Shown here in pieces: positions 1 through 7,465 of a DNA stretch of 50,367 nt. The stretch lies in assembly GCA_964631125.1 (NCBI GenBank), contig CAZVYN010000024.1, positions 1-50,367 on the forward strand. The letters are read 5' to 3'. Source of the DNA: CAZVYN01 sp964631125 (GTDB lineage: Bacteria; Eisenbacteria; RBG-16-71-46; CAIMUX01). How positions within the stretch are numbered: the first letter of the stretch is position 1; every line of letters starts with the position of its first letter. A program made the translations under genes and the position numbers. The notes beneath the pieces were generated by a model. It had not been told where the DNA came from. It made no database searches and saw only the letters and a program-made list of their open reading frames with translations.

Positions 1-229
1 AGGTGGAGGTGGAGGCGCGGAGGTCCGATTGGCAACGGTCGCAAACGACGGGCGGTTCTTCTTTGCCCGCCAGCTCGAAAACCGCGGAACACCGCGTGCA
101 TTGCACGCGGCGTAACAGGGCATAACCATCGACATCACAACCGACCGAGCCGAGGACTTCGAGCAATTGCTCCGAGGTCAGTTCGCGGCCGAGGCGCGAC
201 TTCAACTCCCCCGTGGGGATCCCGATCAC
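1..229 (-). CDS. pheT: Phenylalanyl-tRNA synthetase beta subunit, N-terminal part (cut by window edge)
   Basis: The reading frame opens with GTG at 229-227, which overlaps the TGA stop of pheS (GTGA), and stays open to the window start (about 76 codons). The first residues, IGIPTGELKSRLGRELTSEQ, resemble the N-terminal B1-type start of archaeal/eukaryotic-type PheT (a pattern of the kind PTVxVxxxxLxxLLGRxLxxEE), so the gene matches the type of PheS encoded just upstream. The subunit would contribute editing and tRNA binding to the alpha2-beta2 enzyme in the cytosol. Oddly, around residues 45-70 there are two cysteine pairs, CTRC and CDRC, about 20 residues apart, which looks like a zinc ribbon and is not a feature I know in canonical PheT. 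Translation is probably coupled to pheS. The identification rests on a short stretch plus the neighbour. Confidence 0.75.
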   Translation of the reverse strand, partial: MIGIPTGELKSRLGRELTSEQLLEVLGSVGCDVDGYALLRRVQCTRCSAVFELAGKEEPPVVCDRCQSDLRASTST

Positions 230-1785
230 GGGCACGAGGGCGCTCCCTGGAGCCAGTCCAGCTCCGACCAGTAGAGATCACGGATGTCGCCGCGGCCGTA
301 CTTCAGCATGGCGAGGCGATCGAGCCCGAGTCCCCAGGCGAGAACCGGCGCCGTGCAGCCCAGAGGCTCGGTCACCTCGGGGCGGAAGATTCCGGCGCCC
401 CCCATCTCGATCCAGTCCTTCCGCTCTTCGTACCAGATGTAGACGCCGACCGACGGCTCCGTGTACGGGAAGAAGTCGGGACGGAAGTAGTACTTCGAGA
501 AGCCCATCCGCTCGTAGAACGCGCCGAGCGTACCCAAGAGCGACGAGAAGCTCGCGCGCTCGTCGAGGATGATGCCGTCGACCTGGAAGAAGATCGGCAG
601 ATGTTTGAAGTCGATCGTCTCGCGACGGAAGACGCGGCCGATCGAGAACACTTTGCGCGGACCTTTCGGGTCGTCGCGGAGAGCGCGAATGGTCGCCGCG
701 GTGGTGTGGGTGCGCAGGACGTTCTGTTCGGCTTTCGCTCGATCCCACGGAGTGCCCCAGCCGAGGGAGCCGGTGGCGCCGCCGTTCTCATGGGTGGAAC
801 GGACTCGGTCGACCAACGCTTCGTCGCAGGGGAGCGTGGCGCGGCGGGGCCGCGCCACGTAGAAGGTATCCTGCATCTCTCTCGCCGGATGGTCCTGCGG
901 CTGGAAGAGCGCGTCGAAGTCCCAGAAGCCCGACTCGACCCAAGGCGAGGCGTGCTCCGCGAAGCCCATGTCGAGGAACGCGCGACGCACGTCTTCGATC
1001 ACCCGCTGCAGTGGATGGCGCTTCCCCGGATAAACAGGCTCGGTCGCGAGCTGCACGTCGTACGGCTTGAAGCGAATCGATCGCCACTCGCCGGTGGCGA
1101 GCATCTCCGGTGTGAGCTGGCTGACTTCGCGGACCGATTCGACTCCCGCCGCGCGCGTCGCGAGACCCTCCTCGGTCAGCGAAAGCCAACGGTGTGTCTT
1201 CTCGCGGATTTCGATCCACGCGTTCTTCGGTCCGAGGAGTGTGCGCGCGCGGTCCAGATCCAGTTCACGCTGCGCTCCGCGGGCGGCGAGCGCGAGCTCG
1301 TCCTCGGTCATCCGGCCGCCTGAGTTCGCCGCGAGGAGCGTGATCGCGCTCTCGTCCGGGTCGTGCATCGGGTCTCCGGAGGACGCAGTCGGCTCGAGCA
1401 CGAGCGCCGCGCCTTCCTTGCGCGCCCAACCGCGCAGCGCGAGAACCCGGAGAGCCTGACCAACTTCTTTGGCGTCGAGGCCGCTCCACATGGCGACTTC
1501 GGCCAACGATCCGCGACCCTCGTGGGCCGCGAGCGCACGCACGATCCGCCGCTCCAAGATGACCGCCTCGGCGGCGTCCTCGCGAGAGGCGCGGAGCGAC
1601 CACTCTCGGTACGGCTCCTCACGAAGCGAGACGAGACCGTCTTGGGTCAGCGACATGGCCGCGGCCGCCACCTTCGCTTGGTCGAGAGAGAGCCGCGTCG
1701 CCAGTTCCGGCACGCGCTGCGGCCGCTGCGGCTCGAGCGCACGCAGGACGGCGACCTGCTCCGGCGAGAACGCGCGCTCGCTCAT
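226..1785 (-). CDS. pheS: Phenylalanyl-tRNA synthetase alpha subunit, archaeal/eukaryotic type
   Basis: This is the catalytic subunit that charges tRNA-Phe. It has 519 residues, close to the roughly 500 of archaeal/cytosolic eukaryotic PheS and far longer than the roughly 330-350 usual in bacteria. The first 200 or so residues look like tandem winged-helix modules (starting SPEQVAVLRALEPQ) in place of the bacterial coiled coil. Class II motif 2 is visible in FRRETIDFKHLPIFFQVDG, and motif 3 in GLGLDRLAMLKYG near the C-terminus. The phenylalanine-pocket segment FFPYTEPSVGVYIW and the EMGGAGIFRPEV stretch are well conserved. The ATG at 1785 overlaps the dnaJ stop (ATGA) and the stop overlaps the pheT GTG, so dnaJ-pheS-pheT look translationally coupled. 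Function is secure; the evolutionary type is inferred from length and motifs. Confidence 0.95.
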   Translation of the reverse strand: MSERAFSPEQVAVLRALEPQRPQRVPELATRLSLDQAKVAAAAMSLTQDGLVSLREEPYREWSLRASREDAAEAVILERRIVRALAAHEGRGSLAEVAMWSGLDAKEVGQALRVLALRGWARKEGAALVLEPTASSGDPMHDPDESAITLLAANSGGRMTEDELALAARGAQRELDLDRARTLLGPKNAWIEIREKTHRWLSLTEEGLATRAAGVESVREVSQLTPEMLATGEWRSIRFKPYDVQLATEPVYPGKRHPLQRVIEDVRRAFLDMGFAEHASPWVESGFWDFDALFQPQDHPAREMQDTFYVARPRRATLPCDEALVDRVRSTHENGGATGSLGWGTPWDRAKAEQNVLRTHTTAATIRALRDDPKGPRKVFSIGRVFRRETIDFKHLPIFFQVDGIILDERASFSSLLGTLGAFYERMGFSKYYFRPDFFPYTEPSVGVYIWYEERKDWIEMGGAGIFRPEVTEPLGCTAPVLAWGLGLDRLAMLKYGRGDIRDLYWSELDWLQGAPSCP

Positions 1786-2903
1786 ACCTTCCCCCGCTTC
1801 GCCACCTTCGGACGGCCGCTGTGCGACAGCGCCGCGAGTTGTTCGTAGATGCGCTTCTCGTCGGCCGTGAGCTTGATCGGAACCTCGACCAAGACGCGCA
1901 CCAAGAGATCGCCGTGGCCGCGCCCTTGCAGCACCGGCAGCCCTTTACCGCGCACGCGGAGGATCTTGCCGGGCGCCGTCCCGGCCGGCACTTCGACCCG
2001 CACCTTCCCGGTCAGCGTCGGCACTTCGACCTTCGCGCCGAGCGCGGCGTGCGGCGGATCCAACTCGATGTCGCAGAGGATGTCGTCGCCGTGGCGCTCG
2101 AACGTCGCGTGCGGCTTCTCCGTGAAGTGGACGATGAGATCTCCCGGCGGGCCACCGCGCACGCCGACGTCGCCGCGACCGCGCAGCGTGAGGTAGTTCC
2201 CTTCTTGCACGCCCGGCGGGACGGTCACCTCTACCGTTTCCTCTCCCTCGACCCGCCCTTCGCCGCGACAAGCGCGGCAGGGATTCTTCAACAGTTCGCC
2301 CTCGCCCTCGCAGGTGGGACAGACCGCGACGTTGACCATCTGTCCGATGAACGAGCGCTGCACCCGACGGATCTGGCCGGAGCCGCCGCACATCTCACAC
2401 GGCTTGGTCCCCGTGTCGCCCGTCGCGCCCTTCGCGTTGCACGTCCCGCACGGAACCCCCTTCTTCACGCGAATGGTCTTGGTGACGCCGGTGGCGATCT
2501 CTTCCAAGGTGAGCGCGAGTCGGATCTGTCGCGTCCCGCCGCGTCGATCGACCGAACGGCGGCCCCCCTCGTCGCTTCGGAAGCCGCCCATCTCGTTCAT
2601 GAACATGCGCAGGGCGTCGTTCAGATCGAAGCCCATGCCTCCGCCGCCGCCGAATCCGCCGCCGCCCGCCTGCGGATCGAGGCCCGCGTGCCCGAACCGG
2701 TCGTACGCCGCCTTCTTCTCCGCGTTCTGCAGCACCTCGTACGCCTCGTTGACTTCCTTGAAGCGCTCCTCGGCGGTTTTCGAGCCAGGGTTCTTGTCGG
2801 GATGGTGCTCCTTGGCCAGACGTCGGTAGGCCTTCTTGATCGCGTCGGGATCGGCGTCCCGTTGGATCTCGAGCACTTCGTAGTAGTCGCGCTTCGTGGG
2901 CAT
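1782..2903 (-). CDS. dnaJ: Chaperone protein DnaJ (Hsp40)
   Basis: This is a co-chaperone that delivers unfolded clients to DnaK and stimulates its ATPase in the cytosol. Its 373 residues match the usual length of full type I DnaJ. The J domain spans residues 1-70 with the HPD tripeptide in KEHHPDKNPG. A glycine-rich linker follows at about 75-95, then four CxxCxGxG-like zinc repeats at about 150-220 (CGTCNAKG, CEMCGGSG, CPTCEGEG, CRACRGEG), then the two substrate-binding beta domains. The ATG at 2903 gives the canonical start TKRDYYEVLEI. Its stop overlaps the pheS start by four bases. No dnaK, grpE or hrcA is adjacent, so here dnaJ sits with translation genes rather than in a classical heat-shock operon. 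Confidence 0.97.
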   Translation of the reverse strand: MPTKRDYYEVLEIQRDADPDAIKKAYRRLAKEHHPDKNPGSKTAEERFKEVNEAYEVLQNAEKKAAYDRFGHAGLDPQAGGGGFGGGGGMGFDLNDALRMFMNEMGGFRSDEGGRRSVDRRGGTRQIRLALTLEEIATGVTKTIRVKKGVPCGTCNAKGATGDTGTKPCEMCGGSGQIRRVQRSFIGQMVNVAVCPTCEGEGELLKNPCRACRGEGRVEGEETVEVTVPPGVQEGNYLTLRGRGDVGVRGGPPGDLIVHFTEKPHATFERHGDDILCDIELDPPHAALGAKVEVPTLTGKVRVEVPAGTAPGKILRVRGKGLPVLQGRGHGDLLVRVLVEVPIKLTADEKRIYEQLAALSHSGRPKVAKRGKV

Positions 2904-3044
2904 GGGTGGCGTGGGGGCCGGCTTTCTCTTCGGGTGGACGCGATCGGTCGGAAGTCGGAAGCGCGTACGGTAACGACGCGCTCCCGAGGGGTCAAGACGA
3001 CGGGCGCGCTTCTCCGGCGCCGTCCGCGGCGCGAGCGAAGCGGC

Positions 3045-4454
3045 TCACTCGCCGCGATGGCGGACCACCGCCCAGGCCGTGAGGAACAGGATGCGCAGGT
3101 CGAGCCAGAACGACCAGTGCTCCACGTAGTAGAGGTCGTAGCGGGTGCGTTCTTCGATCGGCACGTTGCCGCGTAGGCCATGGACCTGCGCCCAGCCGGT
3201 TACGCCCGACTTCACACGGTGTCGATCGTAGTAGTCCTGCACGTTGGTCTCGAACTGATGGACGAAGAACGCGCGCTCCGGCCGCGGGCCGACGAGACTC
3301 ATGTGCCCGACGAAGACGTTCCAGAGCTGCGGCAACTCATCGAGGCTCCATTTGCGCAAGAAGACTCCGACCCGCGTCCGTCGCGGATCTCCTTCGCTCG
3401 CCCAGACCGGACCGCTCTCCTTCTCGGCGTCGACGCGCATCGAGCGGAACTTCAGCATCGGGAAGGTCCGACGGTCGCGGCCGATCCGTTCCTGTCGGTG
3501 CAGGATCGGCCCAGGCGATTCGAGGCGCACCGCGAGCGCGATGAGGAGCAGCACCGGCGACAGCACGACGAGGAGGATCCCGGAGACGCAGAGATCGAGG
3601 GCGCGCTTCGCCACCCCCGGCCAGCCGGAGAGCGGCAACTCGCGCAGACGCAAGACCGGAAGCCCATCGATGTCGTCGGCGCGCACGCTCCGTCCCCAGA
3701 TGGAGAAGAGCGCCGGGACGAACTGCAGATCGAGGTCGAGCTCTTGGCACTGCCGGTGGACGCGATCGACGAGGCCTTCTTCGCCCATGGCCGGGGTCAG
3801 GACGATCAGATCCAGGGCGAGCCCGGGCGCGAGCGTACGGATCTCCGAGATCGGTCCGAGGACCGGCGCGAGCTGCGGCGAGCCCGCGTCTCCCTCGGGT
3901 CGCTCGATGAAACAACCGACGTATTCGTGGGGGTACGACGACTGCTCGAACGCTTGCACCAAGCGCGCGCCGACCGAGTGCTCGCCGACCAAGGCGAATC
4001 GGATCGGCTTGTGCCGAGCGAGCGGCCGCGCCAAACGCGAGACGGCCGCGCGACCGAAGACGATCAACAGCGTCGCGAAGCCCCAGATGATCGGGACCGC
4101 CAGACGCGAAAAGGACGCGCCGCGATAGAAGAAGCCCAGCGCCGCCATCAAGAGAGCGCCGAGCCAGAGGGCGCGCACCGTGTCGCCGAGCCTCGGACGC
4201 ATGCGTCCGCGCTCGATCCGGTAGAGCCCCATCGAATGAAAGAGGGGAATCCAGAGCGCGGCGGTGACCAGTGCGCCGATCAGATACGGGGCGATCGGCG
4301 GGATCCCCTTGCTCGGCGGGAAGAGCGCGGTGAGCGGAGAGTGGAATCGCGCCCAGTAGCCGAGCACGAATCCTCCGCCGATCGCGACGAGATCGCTCGC
4401 GACCCAGGCCGCTTGCAGCCACGTCGTCCGCTTGTGCCGTTCGACCTGGCCCAT
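3045..4454 (-). CDS. Polyprenyl-phosphate sugar-1-phosphate transferase (WcaJ/WbaP-type)
   Basis: This probably begins exopolysaccharide or O-antigen repeat-unit assembly by moving a sugar-1-phosphate from a nucleotide sugar to undecaprenyl phosphate at the inner membrane. It has 469 residues. Four or five hydrophobic segments lie in the first 130 residues, followed by a CoA-binding-like/Rossmann region (FALVGEHSVGARL). The C-terminal bacterial sugar transferase domain starts at about 265 with KRALDLCVSGILLVVLSPVL. Family motifs include LKFRSMRVDA, RKWSLDELPQLWNV, MSLVGPRPE and SGVTGWAQVHGLRG. The ATG at 4454 abuts the stop of the upstream glycosyltransferase with no gap, which suggests coupled synthesis in one surface-polysaccharide pathway. 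The exact sugar cannot be told from sequence. Confidence 0.92.
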   Translation of the reverse strand: MGQVERHKRTTWLQAAWVASDLVAIGGGFVLGYWARFHSPLTALFPPSKGIPPIAPYLIGALVTAALWIPLFHSMGLYRIERGRMRPRLGDTVRALWLGALLMAALGFFYRGASFSRLAVPIIWGFATLLIVFGRAAVSRLARPLARHKPIRFALVGEHSVGARLVQAFEQSSYPHEYVGCFIERPEGDAGSPQLAPVLGPISEIRTLAPGLALDLIVLTPAMGEEGLVDRVHRQCQELDLDLQFVPALFSIWGRSVRADDIDGLPVLRLRELPLSGWPGVAKRALDLCVSGILLVVLSPVLLLIALAVRLESPGPILHRQERIGRDRRTFPMLKFRSMRVDAEKESGPVWASEGDPRRTRVGVFLRKWSLDELPQLWNVFVGHMSLVGPRPERAFFVHQFETNVQDYYDRHRVKSGVTGWAQVHGLRGNVPIEERTRYDLYYVEHWSFWLDLRILFLTAWAVVRHRGE

Positions 4455-5552
4455 TCAGTCGATCCGCGCGCGCTCGGAGTCGGCGATCCAGGCGCTGATC
4501 TCTCGCTCGAATCGCTCCGGCCCGAAGTGGAGGACGCCGGCGCGGATGGCGTCTCCGTCCCAACGCCGCGTCTCGAACTCCAAGATCGCGCGCACGAGCG
4601 ACTCCGCCGTCGGTTGACGGAAGAAGAGGCCGCTCTCTTCCTCGCGCACCGTCTCCAAGAGGCCGCCGACTCCGTAGCCGATGACCGGCGTCCCGCAGGC
4701 TTGCGCCTCGACCGGCACGATCCCGAAGTCTTCTTCGCCCGGAAAGAGGAGCGCGCGACAACGGCGGTAGTAGTCACGGAGCTTCTCTCGTCCGAGCCAT
4801 CCCTCGAAGCTGACATTGCGCGGCGCCGATCTCTGCAACCGCCGTCGCTCCGGCCCGTCACCCACGACCAGGAACGGTCGATCGAGCCGACGCGCCGCTT
4901 CGATCACGAGATCGATCCGCTTGTACGGAACGAGCGCAGTCACGACCAGATAGAACTCCTCGCGCGGTCCTTCCGGCGTATAGAAGTCGACGTCGACCCA
5001 CGGATGGATGACGCGCGCGCTCCGCCCGTAGTACCGCTCGATCCGTTGAGCCACATGCCGCGAGTTGGCCGCGAATGAGTCGACTCGCTGCGCGCCCAGT
5101 GCGTCCCACTGTCGCAGCGAGGTCGCGACGAACGGCAAGAGCCACGAGAGCGGCGGCCGGGCGCGTCCCCCTCCGAAGTACTCCTCGTAGGAACTCCAGA
5201 CGTAGCGCATCGGCGTGTGGCAGTAGCAGAGATGCCGCGAGCCCGGATGCACGATGACACCTTTGGCGGCGCAGTGACTGCTGGAGAGCACCAGGTCGAA
5301 GCCACGCAGATCGAATCGTTCGATCGCGGCGGGGAAGAGCGGCAGATAGCGTTGGTAGCGCTTCGGACCCTGCGGCAACTTCTGCACGAACGACGTGTGG
5401 ATCGGATGGCTCTCGATCGCGTCGCTCACACTCCCCTTCGCGTGCACGAGCGTGTAAACCGGCGCGTCGGGAAAACGACGACAGAACGCCTCGAACACCA
5501 TCTCGCCCCCGCGCATGCCGGTGAGCCAGTCTTGGATGAGGGCTACGTTCAT
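4455..5552 (-). CDS. GT4-family glycosyltransferase (WbaZ-like)
   Basis: A retaining GT-B glycosyltransferase of 365 residues that probably adds a sugar to the lipid-linked oligosaccharide started by the downstream sugar transferase. The start MNVALIQDWLTGMRGGE is typical of the family's N-terminal fold with a GGE loop. Other landmarks are CYCHTPMRYVW (characteristic of WbaZ-like mannosyltransferases), PYKRIDLVIEAARRL, and the nucleotide-sugar-binding region FPGEEDFGIVPVEAQACGTPVIGY with its EX7E pattern. The frame is open further upstream, but the ATG at 5552 is the sensible start. It overlaps the hemW-like stop as ATGA and lies at the base of a perfect inverted repeat, so translation may depend on ribosomes arriving from that gene. 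Donor and acceptor are unknown. Confidence 0.9.
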   Translation of the reverse strand: MNVALIQDWLTGMRGGEMVFEAFCRRFPDAPVYTLVHAKGSVSDAIESHPIHTSFVQKLPQGPKRYQRYLPLFPAAIERFDLRGFDLVLSSSHCAAKGVIVHPGSRHLCYCHTPMRYVWSSYEEYFGGGRARPPLSWLLPFVATSLRQWDALGAQRVDSFAANSRHVAQRIERYYGRSARVIHPWVDVDFYTPEGPREEFYLVVTALVPYKRIDLVIEAARRLDRPFLVVGDGPERRRLQRSAPRNVSFEGWLGREKLRDYYRRCRALLFPGEEDFGIVPVEAQACGTPVIGYGVGGLLETVREEESGLFFRQPTAESLVRAILEFETRRWDGDAIRAGVLHFGPERFEREISAWIADSERARID

Positions 5553-6784
5553 TGGGTCACGCCCTGCGTGACCCAATTCCCCTCTTCCCCGATCACCCCC
5601 AACAACTCCGAAAAGATGGCGTTGGAGATCAAGTACGCCCCAGCCCGCAATCGCAGCCTCTCGCCCACGTCGACGAAACCCGCCGCCCCCAGCTCCTCCG
5701 CCTTCCCCCGCAATCTCTCCACCTGCTCCGCCGTCAGCATCCCTGCTAACTGATCCCACCCAATTCCCCACCGCGTCCGCAGCGGCAGGAAGATCGACTC
5801 CTCCACCACCTCCTGCGGCGTGAGCGCCTCGACCGACTCGATCGGCAACTCACCCGCCGCGAGCCGCGCGCGCCACTTCGGGAAGATTGCATTCGACCAA
5901 CGCCGCCCGCTCCGGTGCGCATGCGCCGCCGGGCCGAGCGCCAGGTAGTCGCCGCGCATCCAGTAGTTCGCGTTGTGCCGACTCTCGTGGCCCGCGCGGG
6001 CGAAGTTCGAGACTTCGTACTGTTCGAGGCCTGCCGCCGAGAGCCGCTCCTGCAGCAATGCATACTGCTCCGCCACGAGTTCTTCCGGCGGAAGCGCGCG
6101 CGCGCCTCCCGGCAGTCGCTTGAGGAGCGGCGCCTTCCCCTCGAGCGTCAGGAGATAGGCCGAGACGTGATCGGGCGCGAGCGCGATGGCGTTCTCCACG
6201 GTCGTCGTCCAAGTCGCCAGCGACTGTCCGGGCAGTCCGAAGATCAGATCCAGGCTGACGTCCCGAGCGCCCGCGGCGCGCAGCGTGCGAAAGAGCGTCG
6301 CGACTTGCTCGGGCTGATGCGCGCGGTCGAGCAACGCCAGTTCGGCGGGATCGAGCGACTGCACACCGATGCTGAAGCGCGTGACGCCGCTCGCTAGAAG
6401 CGCTTCGATCTTCTCGGGTTCGAGCGACTCCGGGTTGCACTCGAGCGAGATCTCGGGAGCGTCGACGAACGGGAAGCGCGAACGAAGGCCGCCGAAGAGC
6501 GCGGTCAGTTCCTCAGTCGAGAGCAGCGAGGGGGTGCCGCCGCCCAACGAGAGGGTGGCGAAGCGATCCGACCCGAACGAATTCGCGCCGTCGGCGTCCG
6601 CCAGATGAAGATCGGCCTCCGTCAGCACGTCGTGCACGAAGGCGTCCCGCCCCCGCGGCGCGCCCACCACGATGGAGAAGTCACAGTAGCCGCAACGGCG
6701 GGTGCAGAACGGGACGTGGACATAGAGACCGGGACCGAGTTCGCCGGGCGGCGAAGTCGAACTCCGGCTCGTCAGCGGATCCAC
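5549..6784 (-). CDS. hemW: Radical SAM HemW-like protein (heme chaperone / oxygen-independent coproporphyrinogen oxidase-like)
   Basis: A cytosolic radical SAM protein of about 411 residues. The 4Fe-4S cluster motif is CTRRCGYCDF (CxxxCxxC) shortly after GLYVHVPFC. The glycine-rich SLGGGTPSLL, the segment FSIGVQSLDP and the DLIFGLPGQSL stretch are HemN/HemW hallmarks. HNANYWMRGDYLALGPAAH matches the HNxxYW motif linked to heme binding in HemW, so heme trafficking is more likely than true coproporphyrinogen oxidation. The chosen GTG at 6784 overlaps the lepB stop by about 13 bases. The frame extends further upstream without a convincing site, so the start is uncertain. The last residues (WVTQGVTQ) are encoded by a palindrome and look like a recent tail change. 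Confidence 0.85.
   Translation of the reverse strand: MDPLTSRSSTSPPGELGPGLYVHVPFCTRRCGYCDFSIVVGAPRGRDAFVHDVLTEADLHLADADGANSFGSDRFATLSLGGGTPSLLSTEELTALFGGLRSRFPFVDAPEISLECNPESLEPEKIEALLASGVTRFSIGVQSLDPAELALLDRAHQPEQVATLFRTLRAAGARDVSLDLIFGLPGQSLATWTTTVENAIALAPDHVSAYLLTLEGKAPLLKRLPGGARALPPEELVAEQYALLQERLSAAGLEQYEVSNFARAGHESRHNANYWMRGDYLALGPAAHAHRSGRRWSNAIFPKWRARLAAGELPIESVEALTPQEVVEESIFLPLRTRWGIGWDQLAGMLTAEQVERLRGKAEELGAAGFVDVGERLRLRAGAYLISNAIFSELLGVIGEEGNWVTQGVTQ
5551..5577. repeat. Perfect 12-bp inverted repeat over the hemW stop / glycosyltransferase start
   Basis: The arms ATTGGGTCACGC (5551-5562) and GCGTGACCCAAT (5566-5577) are exact reverse complements separated by three bases. The minus-strand mRNA would fold into a 12-bp hairpin containing the last codons of the HemW-like gene. 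The first two bases of the downstream ATG (5552-5551) lie at the foot of the stem. No T-run follows, so it is not a classical terminator. It may instead tune coupling between the two genes. Confidence 0.75.
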
Positions 6785-7449
6785 CGGAACATTCGCCCGA
6801 AGCGCGGGAGATTTCGGCTCTTGTCCCAGGAGAAGTAGGTGATCCACGCCTTGCCGCGCACCAAGCGCAGGTCGACGAAGCCCCACCCGCGCGAGTCGTA
6901 ACTGGCGTCACGGTTGTCGCCCATCATGAACAGGTGGTGAGGCGGCACTTTTCGCGGCCGCATGTTGTCGCGCTCCGGCATCCCCGCGGGACCGCGCCCG
7001 AGCGGATAGACGCGGGTGTCGGCGAAGACCGCGTACGGCTCTTCCTTCAGCACGCCGTCGATGTACACGCGCTTCTCCCGGATCTCCACGGTCTGCCCCT
7101 CGGTCGCCACGCAGCGCTTGATGTAGTCCTGCTTCGGGTCCTCGGGAAACTGGAAGACGATGATGTCTCCCGCCTTCGCCTCCGAGTATCCCGGCAACCG
7201 GATGTCGAGGAACGGCAGCTTCGCGCCGTAGGCGAACTTGTTCACGAAGAGGAAGTCGCCCGGGAGGAGCGTCTTCTCCATCGAGCCGGTCGGGATGCGA
7301 AACGCCTGGAAAGCAAAAGTGCGCACCAGGAAGAAGATGACGAGCGCGACGGCCAGCGACTCGATCGTCTCCCGCCAGAAGCCCTTGCGCGCCTGGATCC
7401 GAACGGGAGGGGGAAGGACGACGGCGTCGCCCTGTGAACTCTGGCTCAT
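6772..7449 (-). CDS. lepB: Signal peptidase I
   Basis: An inner-membrane serine protease that removes signal peptides from secreted precursors; this window encodes many such precursors. It has about 225 residues. One hydrophobic anchor lies near residues 25-45. The catalytic serine region is PTGSMEKTLLPGDFLFVNKF and the catalytic lysine lies in DYIKRCVATEGQ. The C-terminal box includes MGDNRDASYDSRGWGFV. The ATG at 7449 is preferred because GAGGAG lies seven bases upstream. An alternative ATG at 7473 would overlap the end of lepA. The lepA-lepB order is common in bacteria and implies cotranscription. Confidence 0.95.
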   Translation of the reverse strand: MSQSSQGDAVVLPPPVRIQARKGFWRETIESLAVALVIFFLVRTFAFQAFRIPTGSMEKTLLPGDFLFVNKFAYGAKLPFLDIRLPGYSEAKAGDIIVFQFPEDPKQDYIKRCVATEGQTVEIREKRVYIDGVLKEEPYAVFADTRVYPLGRGPAGMPERDNMRPRKVPPHHLFMMGDNRDASYDSRGWGFVDLRLVRGKAWITYFSWDKSRNLPRFGRMFRWIR

Positions 7450-7465
7450 GCGAACTCCTCGGATC

